Source: Mesostigma viride
Taxonomy: Eukaryota; Streptophyta; Mesostigmatophyceae; Mesostigmatales; Mesostigmataceae
Assembly (NCBI GenBank): GCA_009746045.1
Contig: RPFO01000164.1
Coordinates: forward strand, 2,501,285-2,565,284
Length of the DNA: 64,000 nt
Reading direction: 5' to 3'
The position numbers and the translations under genes were made by a program. Numbering within the stretch: the stretch's first letter is position 1; every line of letters begins with the position of its first letter. Shown piece after piece: positions 44,019-54,100 of this stretch. The notes beneath the pieces were generated by a model that saw only the letters and a list, made by a program, of their open reading frames with translations, was not told where the DNA came from and did no database searches.

Positions 44019-45207
44019 CATTAATTAATTAATTAATTAATAGACACGTGACTGCGTCACGTGAGCATAAGCCCTCAGTGGGAGCGGAACATGGGATGGA
44101 ATGGATGGTATAAGCTATCTAGGTCCTAGTTACAGGGGTGTGGGCACCGCGGCCCGAATCGCTATGAATGCCATACTTGGTCACACGCGGAGCCCCCACA
44201 GGCTTGGGGGTGGTCTCCTTCATCACTACTTGCCATCTATCCTTGCGCACCATCTGCCTCCATATTACAGACAAACCAGGAGGCTGCCCGGGGGTGAGCC
44301 CGTCACGTCTAGTGTAGCACATGTCCATGCCGAGTCTATCACGAAAAGTCCACGGGTGGCGGCCCTGCCGCGCGCGGCCGGGGGCACGCCAGGTGAGGAC
44401 ATATCGCCCAGGCTGGGCGGGCTTGGTGCCAGCTAGTCTATCTGATGTATCTACCTGATCTGTGCGGGCCAGGTGCCCGGCTAGGCCCAGGCGCCTGTGC
44501 CTAATAATGTGGGAAACATAGGGCAAATCAGCGTACAAATCCTCATTACTAATGTGCAAACCAAAGGGGATGTTAAGGGCCTTGCGCAGCATCTGGGTGA
44601 CGGCGCCGTCGAGTCGTTGCTCCAGCTCCTGCATCAGTGTCCACGTCTCGGCGCCGTAGGTCAGGATCGTCAGAATGACGACCTTGAAGAGGTCACGCTT
44701 GACGATCCGGGGTAGGGCGGGGTTGCTCCACCAGCGGCGGTGGTCATGGAGGTGCGCCCACGCCATGCCGATCCGTGTCGTCATGTCGTCCTCGCAGTCG
44801 GGAAGCCAACTGCCGAGCAGCTTGAAGCGGCCTGAAGTAGGGTAGTTGACCTCGGCATCGTCTAAGAGGCGGAGTGTGGGTGGGGGCCCTGCCATGCCGA
44901 GGGCCAGGGCCTCCGTTTTGGGGCTGATTTCTAGACCAACCGCCCGAGCCTCGAGCGCCAGGCAGTCCAGCCAAAGTTGGGCAGACTCCGGCTTCTCGAT
45001 GAGCGTGATGTCGTCGGCATAAATGAGGTCAGCTAGTAAATTCTGCTTGTTAGTCGGCCCCCCTTCCCCAAGCTCGTTCGTGATCGCTAGGCCAGGGGCA
45101 CGGCCTGCAATGCTAGCAAAGCGAGCACGTGCCTGGCGCATAACATAATCCACTACAATAATAAACAGGTACGGCGACAGGACGCAACCCTGCCAGACGC
45201 CGGTCTG
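44019..45207 (-). mobile_element. LINE family 2: reverse transcriptase C-terminal part with 3' tail
   Basis: An intact minus-strand frame (45207 to 44119) begins at QTGVWQGCVLSPYLF and has catalytic YADD in LLADLIYADDITLIE (about 45030). It then has thumb and post-RT motifs (LTYGAETWTL, RRLGLAGHLART) and a C-terminal RQMVRKDRWQVVMK tail. The fingers and endonuclease are missing. The 3' UTR ends with the CACGTGAC-TGC-GTCACGTG inverted repeat (44046-44064) and (TTAA)n. The GVxQGCxLSPxLF and YADD motifs define a non-LTR RT; an RTE-like lineage is a guess. The frame is uninterrupted although 5'-truncated. At 45207 it is fused directly to a SINE-like family A copy. Confidence 0.82.
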
Positions 45208-45312
45208 CATGAGAAGGGGCATATGGCTTTTAATACATTCTGGGCTATTTCCTGCAAGGGTAGGGTGTAAACTGCACAAGCTCTGGGTGCACAAAGTGCA
45301 TGCACCTGCACC
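45208..45312 (-). repeat. SINE-like family A fused to the LINE RT 5' end
   Basis: The family A core (minus strand: GGTGCAGGTGCATGCACTTT ... CTTGCAGGAAATAGCCCAGA ... GCCATATGCCCCTTCTCATG) runs without a gap into the RT sequence. It lacks its own hairpin and TTAA tail, consistent with a template switch or an insertion at the truncated LINE end. Confidence 0.6.
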
Positions 45313-45497
45313 ACTATGTGTTCCAGCAGCTTAAGGTGCGGACATAGGATGGAAGATGATCATACATTAACAATATCTAGGGCATGGCATCTCAGAAGCC
45401 ATGCCCTAGCTCTTGTATAGCCATGATGATCTTCCCCCACATGACATGCTCCCCTTAGCTGGGCATAGCGTGATAGATCATGAGCGTGCAGGTGCCC

Positions 45498-45592
45498 TGG
45501 TGCAACTAGCTAGAGCAAGGGTAGCTTACATTCCCACTCTTGCAGGAAGTAGCCTAGAATGTATTATAGGCCATATGCCCCTTTCTGCCGCC
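45498..45592 (+). repeat. SINE-like family A, plus-strand copy
   Basis: AGGTGCCCTGGTGCAACTAG ... CTTGCAGGAAGTAGCCTAGA ... GGCCATATGCCCCTTTC. It is inverted relative to the copy at 45208-45312, just upstream of the ORF1 gene. Confidence 0.6.
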
Positions 45593-45675
45593 ATTTTCAG
45601 CCGCCATCGCCCAAGATTTAGCGCAATATCAACAAAACGCAGCACAGGCAGGGTTCGTATTTTCCGGAACCAGCT

Positions 45676-47013
45676 ATGGCAGAAACTCCGTCAACCGCCT
45701 CCCATACTCTCTCCGAGGGGGAGGCTTCAGCGCCCAACACGATTACGCAACTAATTGCAGATGCGGAAACCATAGCAACGCAGCCCCGGGCCAGCGAGGC
45801 AGCCATTACCGCCTCCTCCAAGCGGCTTTGCGTCACCCCAGCCGACGAGATGGACCGCCAGGTCCCTTTGCCATCGTCTTCTCAACCCAGCGAGGCCACC
45901 CCCATTGACGAGGACGACGACGACGCCGACGACGACGACGCTGAGTTCGACCCAGCATCCTTCATGCCTGGCAAGGTTGTCGCCGAGCCCCGGTTCTTTT
46001 CGCTTACCGCCGAGGAGGCGCAGGCTATCCTGCACCACCTGAAAGCCAATGACATTCCACTCTATTTTCCCACGTCTGGCGATACCATTTCTACGGACCA
46101 GCTTGCCGAAATGGACGAGCCAGAGCTTCGACTTTCTGTTTTCCTGAGCCACGCGCAGGCCCCCTGCCTCCGGGCACTCTTTGCCGCTTTCAAGGAAGCC
46201 GAGCACGGCACCGCCAACACCCCTGATGCTGCTTCCCCGGAAGCAGACCTGCACAAGCTCAATAAGGAAGTCGCAGACATGGCTGCCCAACTCGGCGCCT
46301 TGTCCACTGCTATCCGTCAAGACACTGCTGCGCTTCAATCCAGCATTGCCGAGGTCAAAGCCGCCCTGGCCACACCTCCCCAGCCAGCAGCCCCTGCACC
46401 CACCAGCTATGCTAACGTGGTAAAACAGACGGACATTGCCAACCTGATGGAAGATGCAGCACGCAGGGGGGCTGCAGCCCACAAGACTGCGGTCGAGGAG
46501 GACCTGCGCTCACGCAGTATAGTGGTCCGGTATTTCCAGGTCGCACAGCAGCCTGAAACGGACCTGATGCTAGCGCAACGCCTGTACCACAGCCTCATCG
46601 TGGGCAGGCTGCAACTGGGCAACGAACGCATCCGCATTGAGTCGGCAGCCTGGATGGCGGGCCAGCCTGGCCCCATCCGGGTGACCTTTGCGAATGTGGC
46701 CAGCAAGGTGAAGGTACTCCAGGCCCGCAAGCTCCTAGGCGGGAAGAACGCGCCGAGCCTCGACGACCTCCTCTCACCGGCCCAGCTAGTCATCAAGAAT
46801 GGTCTGCTGGGCAGCGACGTGGCGACCAAGGCCAAGCAGGAGCTCAAGAAGGTCTACGTCCGCCTCGTCCACGACACCCCCGTGCTATTCATCAACGGCC
46901 AGCGCACGGAGGTGCAGGCGCCGAACAAGCGGCACAAGTCGGGCCGTCCCAGGCCCGCCCCAGCTGCGTCATCATCGTCTACGCACGTCCCGGGTATGGA
47001 TGGCGCCCGGTAA
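45676..47013 (+). CDS. Non-LTR retrotransposon ORF1 protein, intact (445 aa)
   Basis: Starts at ATG 45676 (MAETPSTASHTLSEGEAS). Order of regions: an acidic low-complexity N-terminus (DEDDDDADDDDAEFDP, about residue 75-90) and a globular part (PRFFSLTAEEAQAILHHLKA). A coiled coil follows at about residues 190-240 (LHKLNKEVADMAAQLGALST). Then comes a basic, RRM-like core (SRSIVVRYFQVAQQPETD) and a C-terminal domain (PIRVTFANVASKVKVLQARK). The tail is KRHKSGRPRP, ending TAA/TAG-proximal at 47013. This is the L1-type ORF1 layout; such proteins bind LINE RNA as trimers. It is distinct from the ORF1 group at 6.1 kb. No ORF2 follows intact: after 47.4 kb comes the truncated RT of LINE copy B. Confidence 0.75.
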   Translation: MAETPSTASHTLSEGEASAPNTITQLIADAETIATQPRASEAAITASSKRLCVTPADEMDRQVPLPSSSQPSEATPIDEDDDDADDDDAEFDPASFMPGKVVAEPRFFSLTAEEAQAILHHLKANDIPLYFPTSGDTISTDQLAEMDEPELRLSVFLSHAQAPCLRALFAAFKEAEHGTANTPDAASPEADLHKLNKEVADMAAQLGALSTAIRQDTAALQSSIAEVKAALATPPQPAAPAPTSYANVVKQTDIANLMEDAARRGAAAHKTAVEEDLRSRSIVVRYFQVAQQPETDLMLAQRLYHSLIVGRLQLGNERIRIESAAWMAGQPGPIRVTFANVASKVKVLQARKLLGGKNAPSLDDLLSPAQLVIKNGLLGSDVATKAKQELKKVYVRLVHDTPVLFINGQRTEVQAPNKRHKSGRPRPAPAASSSSTHVPGMDGAR

Positions 47014-47282
47014 GGGCACACCCTCGCGGCCTCGCGGTACAATAGGCTTTGGGCACAGCCTTTATAAACAAGCCCCTTTCCATCCTCATGTCGCACCGTG
47101 CGAGCATGATCAGGATGCAAGGTCGCCAGGCACGCCACGGTCAACCTTCCCGCCAATTTACCAGCCTTACACGCCTCCTAGCCCGCCTTGAGCGGGATGA
47201 GGCCCAGTCGACACGCCGGCGACCCCAGCCAGGACGGAGACGACGCATATCCGTCCTGAAAGAAAGCCTCCATGCGTTGACA

Positions 47283-47395
47283 AGCATTAACCCCAATCGC
47301 CACCCTCCCCCTCCCCCCCCCCACCCCCACCCCCACCTCCAGCACTACCCTTCTCCACCCCCACCCCCACCCCCACCCCCCCGCTAATAGGGCAA
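47283..47395. repeat. (CCCCCA)n-rich tract
   Basis: C-rich run with CCCCCAC and CCACCTCC units downstream of ORF1. The 47014-47282 part has an open frame (Arg/Gln-rich) that could be the start of the next LINE ORF, but it is unrecognised. Confidence 0.7.
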
Positions 47396-47424
47396 CGGCC
47401 CATTCTTGGTGTTGCTAGTTTAGA

Positions 47425-48395
47425 CATGGCTTGACTGCCTGGCTCTCGAGGCCCGTGCAGTGGGGCTTGAGGTCAGCAAGAAGACAGAGGCCCTGGCGGT
47501 TGGGCTCACCACCTCAGCGCCGCCCCTCTATCTCCTAGACGGCTCTCGAGTCCTGTATCGGGACCGCGTTAAGCTGCTGGGCAGCCTGCTCCCTAGCTGC
47601 GAGGTGGATGTGGACCACCGCATCTCCCTCGCCTGGCACGCTTTACGCCAGTACCGGGCCCTATGGCGCAAGCCCCTGGGCAAGATCGAGAAACAGGACC
47701 TGTTCAAGGTCCTCGTCCTTCCTGTTCTCACGTATGGCGCCGAGACGTGGACCCTCACCGCCGACCTGGCCCGCAAGCTGGACGGCGCGGTCACCAGCAT
47801 GCTGCGTTCCATTTTCAGAGTAGGATATGCTGCTCATGTCCGCAATGAGGACCTGTACCAGGGCATGCCCTATATCACCAGCACAATTAAGCAACGCCGC
47901 CTGCAGCTAGTAGGGCACCTAGCTCGCACCAATCAGGTAGACACCTCACGTGGCCCCCCCGCAGGACTGCGACCAGCCCAGCCTGGCCGGCACCTCCTGA
48001 CGTGGGCTGGGCCCAGTGATGTTAGACGCCGCAAGGCCCGCACCTTCAAAGAACAGCTAGTAGAGGACATGGGGGGCCTCGGCCTCTCCGTGATTTGGAA
48101 GAAGATGATGGACAAGGCCAAGTGGGCCCAGGTCATAGAGGACAACGAGCCCCCCCCAGTGGGGAAGCGCCCGCGTGTGCAATCCCACGGGAGGCACGCT
48201 AGATAGCTCCCCCTAGGGCAGCGTGCGGCTGCCTAGATAGATGATGTAGTTAGAATGTTGCTAGATAGATGTAGTATGTAGCCAATGTAGATAGATTAGA
48301 CCGGTAGGAATGTTTGCACCCATCCATCCATTCATCGGGGTTAATGCTCCGTGACTCCCCAACGGGAGCACGAGTCTAATTAATTAATTAATTAA
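47425..48395 (+). mobile_element. LINE copy B: 5'-truncated RT C-terminal part, 3' UTR and tail
   Basis: It begins abruptly at ACATGGCTTGACTGCCTGGC, downstream of the YADD box, so the catalytic motif is missing. The 47460-48206 frame is open (249 codons with stop): SKKTEALAVGL, LFKVLVLPVLTYGAETWTLT, HLARTNQVDTSRGPPAG, LSVIWKKMMDKAKWAQVIED. It lacks the microinsertions and the CACTA insertion of copy A, so it serves as the empty-site reference. The tail holds only three or four CATC/CATT units, the CTCCCCAACGGGAG hairpin and (TTAA)n. It cannot mobilise itself. Confidence 0.82.
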
Positions 48396-48397
48396 TA

Positions 48398-48470
48398 TGC
48401 CCCTTCTCAGGGATATGTGCTACAGATACTCCCAACGGAGCTGTGTTTCTAATTAATTAATTAATTAATT
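48398..48470 (+). repeat. SINE-like family A 3' end
   Basis: ATGCCCCTTCTCAGGGATAT, GTGCTACAGATACTCCCAAC, GGAGCTGTGTTTC and (TTAA)n. It sits directly after the tail of LINE copy B. Confidence 0.65.
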
Positions 48471-48565
48471 ATGGCATCTCAGCAGAGAGCGACTCTCTGC
48501 ATGGGCAAAGCATGACTAAATAATGCTATGTATCATCTGGTGTGGAGCCCAGCATAGGCACAAAT

Positions 48566-48728
48566 TAATTAATTAATTAGGAACACAACTCCGTTGGGAG
48601 TGTATGTAGCACATATCCCAGACAAAGGGCATATGGCTTAATATACATTCTAAGCTACTTCCTGCAAGGGTGGGAATGTAAACAACGTGTACTTGCTCTA
48701 GGTGCACCAAGGGCACCTGCACCACCAT
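48566..48728 (-). repeat. SINE-like family A, best full-length copy
   Basis: Minus strand: starts GGTGGTGCAGGTGCCCTTGG, has CTTGCAGGAAGTAGCTTAGA, and ends with the perfect ACTCC-CAAC-GGAGT hairpin, GTGTTCC and (TTAA)n. About 163 bp, non-coding. No clear internal pol III boxes were seen. Confidence 0.7.
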
Positions 48729-48900
48729 GCTGTCTCGGAGTGTGCTGGGGCTTGTGGCCCGGACGTAGATGGCCGCCCGGCCCTTCCAGTACACCGCCGC
48801 TTCCCCGCCGCGGTCTGCACCGGAGCTGGAGGTAGGTCGGCCGTAGCTCCCGTCGCCATTGTTGAGTGCGCCAGGGTCAAGTCGTCGTCCAAGGTGATAG
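48700..48900 (-). pseudogene. LINE ORF1 C-terminal remnant
   Basis: Minus-strand LDDDLTLA (about 48890) and YWKGRAAIYVR (about 48790-48750) match the ORF1 tails at 7.1 kb and 9.1 kb. It is frameshifted, and its 3' part merges into the adjacent family A copy. Confidence 0.5.
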
Positions 48901-49149
48901 TAGTATCAAAACTAGCTTGGCGAAATGATTCTGGTGTATATAGAATCATAATTACTTACATTAGAGTGAAGGCACCCGATTAAACATACACAAAGCCAAT
49001 GCTAACAAGAGATACCCCGACAAAATAACTACTGACAGCCGGCACTAATGGGACACTCCATGCACACCGCAGAATGAAGTAAAACATCCTAATAACTGTG
49101 CTGCGCCGCAAAGTCAGCCCGCGTGCGGCGGAGCATGCAAGATGTCAGC

Positions 49150-49600
49150 CATAGCCTAGGTAAACGCTACAGAAAGGCGTTTGCGCCAGTGCAACGTACG
49201 TCCAGGTCCGCGCCGACCAAGGGGCTCGCTGGCCCTCTGGACAGGTCCAGGCGGTCCTCCCGGAGCCAGCAGCACTCCTTCAAGAAGCCGGAGGTCAGGG
49301 TCCCCATGGCCCCGAACTCCTCCAAGACAAAGGGCACCACCCGGTGGTGCCCGACGCCCCCCATTATTAGTCCGTATATATGAAGTGAGCCTGTATATAT
49401 AGGCCGGCCGCCTTGCAGGCCGGTGCTCCTGCCCGGCCCTAGCCTGCCAGCTCACTCCATGCGCTTGGCCACCCTCCCCTGCCGCATGGGCGGGTGTGGG
49501 CTCACCCGCGCCGCCCGCCTCGCCCCCGCCGCCTTCCTTGGCTCTGTTGCTCAGGCCTGCATGGGCGGAGATCCGCCGGTTGGTCCCCAGCGCCATCAGC
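49150..49600 (-). pseudogene. Possible retroelement Pol C-terminal fragment
   Basis: Minus-strand frame 49364-49167 reads VVPFVLEEFGAMGTLTSGFL ... REDRLDLS, an acidic/hydrophobic segment reminiscent of the C-terminal region of some algal and plant retroelement polyproteins. No catalytic motif is visible and neighbouring frames are Pro/Arg low complexity. 49600-50000 holds no recognised feature. Confidence 0.25.
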
Positions 49601-50002
49601 TATAGCGCCATTCCCGACTTGGTCACCCCATCCCCCCTCCCCTTTGTGCAGGCTGTGCAGCTAGGCTTCTTACCTCGGGATCCAGCAGGCCTGCGACCTC
49701 GTCCACCATGCCCAGGCTGTCCACCGTCGCCTGCCACGGGGCACGCCCGGCGTGCATGTCCACTGTCGTCATGGTCCTACACCAAATGTAGGCACCAAAT
49801 GGGCGAAAGTCAAGATGTGCCAAGTAGGACATTGGGGGGTCCAATCTCAAGTTAGAGTAGCGCAATCAACAGATCTCGATGAGGGCACTCTTGATCTACT
49901 CCAAGAATCGTCAAAATTTGGACAGCAGGGGTAAACATCCGCTACACCCAACGCCAAAATGCACATGCATTTTTTTATAGGGTAGACTGGTCTATTGCCA
50001 AC

Positions 50003-50728
50003 CCTTTCATATTCTGATCAGACACTCCGCAAAGGTGAAAACCTTTGCGTTCAGTGCCGGGCCGCGGAAAACGCGGAAAACGCGATCTGCAAATGAATCC
50101 GACCGGAATCGAACTGGGGACCTCTCGCACCAATTTTGCTGACTATAGGACGGACGTCTCCGGTTACCATGGCATCGCCAACTTACACCTACAGTCATCC
50201 GCAAAAGTTCTCCTGTCCGGGGAGTGATGCAAGCCTTTCGGATTTGGTACTAGATAAATCACTCGAGATCTGTGTGTAGGAGTACTACACACGTGTCTGC
50301 ACGCGAGACTTGTTCAGTCTCGCACCGTGAGACGGGCTGAACACGGCTGAATCCTTCTTTAGAAGGGGGCGTAGCCGGTACTATCGAAATCAGCCAAGCG
50401 TATATTCTGATCAGACACTCCGCAAAGGTGAAAACCTTTGCGTTCAGTGCCGGGCCGCGGAAAACGCGGAAAACGCGATCTGCAAATGAATCCGACCGGA
50501 ATCGAACTGGGGACCTCTCGCACCAATTTTGCTGACTATAGGACGGACGTCTCCGGTTACCATGGCATCGCCAACTTACACCTACAGTCATCCGCAAAAG
50601 TTCTCCTGTCCGGGGAGTGATGCAAGCCTTTCGGATTTGGTACTAGATAAATCACTCGAGATCTGTGTGTAGGAGTACTACACACGTGTCTGCACGCGAG
50701 ACTTGTTCAGTCTCGCACCTTTCATATT
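50003..50728 (-). mobile_element. Dimeric hairpin-rich retroposon, locus 2
   Basis: Two full blocks start at 50010 and 50403 (again 393 bp apart). A second linker is cut right after the GCGAGAC-TTGTTCA-GTCTCGC hairpin (about 50717). It is near-identical to 15162-15775 over all shared parts. CCTTTCATATT flanks both sides (50003-50013 and 50718-50728), an 11-bp target duplication. Compared with locus 1 the left end is constant and the right end differs. Read on the minus strand, that means a fixed 3' end and a variable 5' end. Confidence 0.8.
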
Positions 50729-51168
50729 TCCATGCATGCATGCATGCATGATACACATGAGTCGATCATGTACTGGGCTAGTTGCCGTTCTCCCAAGAGC
50801 TACCAAGCACATCACCTGATTCACCACAATACAAGATTTATATACAATCATGAATTAAGGATGATAACTTATTTTACTGCATGGACGATAACCAACATAT
50901 ACTACTATGTGCGATTTTATTGTTCCATTATTGTTGCATTTTCAGTATGCATTGTAGACACAAAGCAAAATTATGTACAGAAAAAAAAAATTGCCATGCA
51001 TGCATCCATGCATGTGAAAAAAAATTGCACAATCGTGAATGCTAGCTAGCACAAGCATCGCCGTGGCCGCAATACATGGCAACACGGCGTTGGCAATGCC
51101 GTGGTGGCTATGCACAGGCTAGAATGCCGGGTGCTAGAACATGCACGTGACGTAGCCCGAAAGCCCCC
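50729..51168. other. Spacer 3' of the VWA gene
   Basis: AT-rich with (CATG)n/(TGCA)n words at 50733-50752 and 50995-51015 and A-runs. Presumed 3' UTR/terminator side of the minus-strand VWA gene; no gene recognised. Confidence 0.4.
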
Positions 51169-54100
51169 TCATGGCGAGGAGATATCGTTCACGTGCTGAA
51201 CCGAGCGCATCACCATCCCGGCCTTGAACGGTGTCTGGTAGCAAGACGAAAGGGGAGAGGAGAAATAAACCTCCAACCCATCATCTTCGCCGTCCTGAGG
51301 GCCATCCTCTCCCTCAGGCCCCGCCAGTTCATGCTGGCCTTCACTGTACGTCAGCAGACCCCGCCCATGGTGACCGCCAGGCGCCCTGGCCCTGGCCAAC
51401 AGGGTGCTCCCGCTTGATGCCATTGCCGACCGCTGGTATAAGTGCTGTGCCGCCAGCATGGCGAGCAGCTTCTCCCCTTGGGCCATAAACACCTTGTGGC
51501 TGGCCAGGCCGCACAAGCCCTCCCTGATGTCACGCACAAACTGGACCAGCATCGCATGGTGCATTTCGAAACTCGATCTGCGGCTCGGCTGGCCTGGTGC
51601 CTGGCTTACAAAGCTGCCAGCTGTCACACCACCAGCCCGTCTACCATCCCCGGTGCGTGACTGATGCTCAAGCTCGCCACCTGGCCATGCACTGCTGGCA
51701 GACGCACACGCAGCATACGGCTGCTCACTATCCTGCCCCTCATCAGCAAACTCTGGCCGTGTAGACAGGCGACCGTGAGGCTGTCCCTTGCAGAGGGCAG
51801 CGTAGCTCGCGCTGCTGGTGACGTCCGCGAGGGCCACCTTGAGCACCCTGCGGGCCGCCTTGAGCCCCGTGCCAGGGTCCCCCGCCGACAGGGCCTCCAC
51901 CCGCGCTCGATCCAGGGAGCACCCTACCAGCAGCCGCAACCGGTGCACCTCTACCGCGCTTGCTGGTGCCGGATGGCAGCAAGTACCCGAGGGCAGCACC
52001 ACCGACGGGCCAGTGACGGAAGACGTAGCCAGGTATGCCTTATCCACCGCAGTCGTGGGATGATTGGCTGGAACAGCATGTTCAAAACCTTGCAATTTTC
52101 TGCCCCGCTCATGGAGGCCGACCGTTGCTGGGCGGTGCAGCGCCAGCCTTGCTTGCTTCCAGACCACATGCCTTGCCCTGCTGACATGCTTCGGCGGCTG
52201 CCCCTGGCGCAACTTCGTAATGCCACCCCCCGGTCCCTCCCCCGCCCGCGGCCCCGGGCTGTGTTTCATGTTGGCACTGAACGGGCCGTGCCACGACGGG
52301 TAGCTGATGGCGCTGGAGTAGCTGGAGGCACCACCAGTGCTCTGGCCGCACATGATGCCCGCATCCAGCCACCCTTCGCTCTCGATGTCAGCAACATCGA
52401 TGCAAGGGTCGCACGCGCCATCGTGAAAGTTGCCCCGCATGACCTGGTGATCCCACCGGGGTTGGCTATTTTCCAACGGAGGGTCTGCCCTTGGTTCTAG
52501 CCTTTGTTCTACCCTTTCTTCGACCGCCACATTGCCGGCCGCCTTGCTCGACTTGACGCGAAAGATGCTGCCCCCCTTGGACTTCAACTTGTCCAGGTGC
52601 TTGGGCTGCCTCTCCTGCGGTGGCGTACGCCAGCTGTCGCCCACCGCCGTGTACTCCACGGTCACTGAGAGCACCTCCTGCGGCATGGCGCTCCCCTGTG
52701 TGGGCGCGCTCAGCGCAGGTATGGCCAGCTGCACCAGCAGGTCGCGCCTCTCCCCCTGGCAGAGGTCCCCCAGCATGACCACCGCACCGCCATCGCCCGT
52801 GGGGACCACAGGGTACCTGCAGGGTTCCGGGGGGTGGGGCAGGGGTCATCCGGGGACCACGCATGACACCACAGAAATGGATGAGATGTTGTTCGTTCAA
52901 CGTCTGGAGTTAAATCATTAGTAAGACTCTATCCGAACAACAAAGCATGCTCATCTTCTTAACCCGGAAACCCAAAGGGCTGAGGTGCACTCCCAATATT
53001 CCCCAGCCCTATCGCTGGGGAATCACAACGCAGCCAGCAGAACAGCATTCTTAAAAAAAAAATAAAATTCTGAGCTCATTCCCCTTTTTGTAATATTATC
53101 ACTGAATTGTTTCTTACACTACCCTTGTTGCTGTGTTGTTGCTCCGTTGGCCAGACCGCACAATGGTTCTGCCCCACAAAACCCCTCCCCACCACATGAG
53201 TTCCACCCTAGAGCATGGACACAGCTTGCATGGGTTCCACCCTAGAGCATGGACACAGCTTGCATGAGTTCCACCCTAGAGCATGGACACAGCTTGCATG
53301 GGTTCCACCCTAGAGCATGGACACAGCTTGCATGAGTTCCACCCTAGAGCATGGACACAGCTTGCATGAGTTCCACCCTAGAGCATGGACACAGCTTGCA
53401 CCAGTTCCACCCTAGAGCATGGACACAGCTTGCATGAGTTCCACCCTAGAGCATGGACACAGCTTGCACGAGTTCCACCCTAGAGCATGGACACAGCTTG
53501 CATGGGTTCCACCCTAGAGCATGGACACAGCTTGCATGGGTTCCACCCTAGAGCATGGACACAGCTTGCACGAGTTCCACCCTAGAGCATGGACACAGCT
53601 TGCATGAGTTCCACCCTAGAGCATGGACACAGCTTGCATGAGTTCCACCCTAGAGCATGGACACAGCTTGCATGAGTTCCACCCTACAGCATGGACACAG
53701 CTTGCATGAGTTCCACCCTAGAGCATGGACACAGCTTGCATGAGTTCCACCCTAGAGCATGGACACAGCTTGCATGAGTTCCACCCTAGAGCATGGACAC
53801 AGCTTGCATGAGTTCCACCCTAGAGGATGGACACAGCTTGCATGAGTTCCACCCTACAGCATGGACACAGCTTGCACGAGTTCCACCCTAGAGCATGGAC
53901 ACAGCTTGCATGAGTTCCACCCTAGAGCATGGACACAGCTTGCATGAGTTCCACCCTAGAGCATGGACACAGCTTGCATGGGTTCCACCCTAGAGCATGG
54001 ACACAGCTTGCACGAGTTCCACCCTAGAGCATGGACACAGCTTGCACGAGTTCCACCCTACAGCATGGACACAGCTTGCATGAGTTCCACCCTAGAGCAT

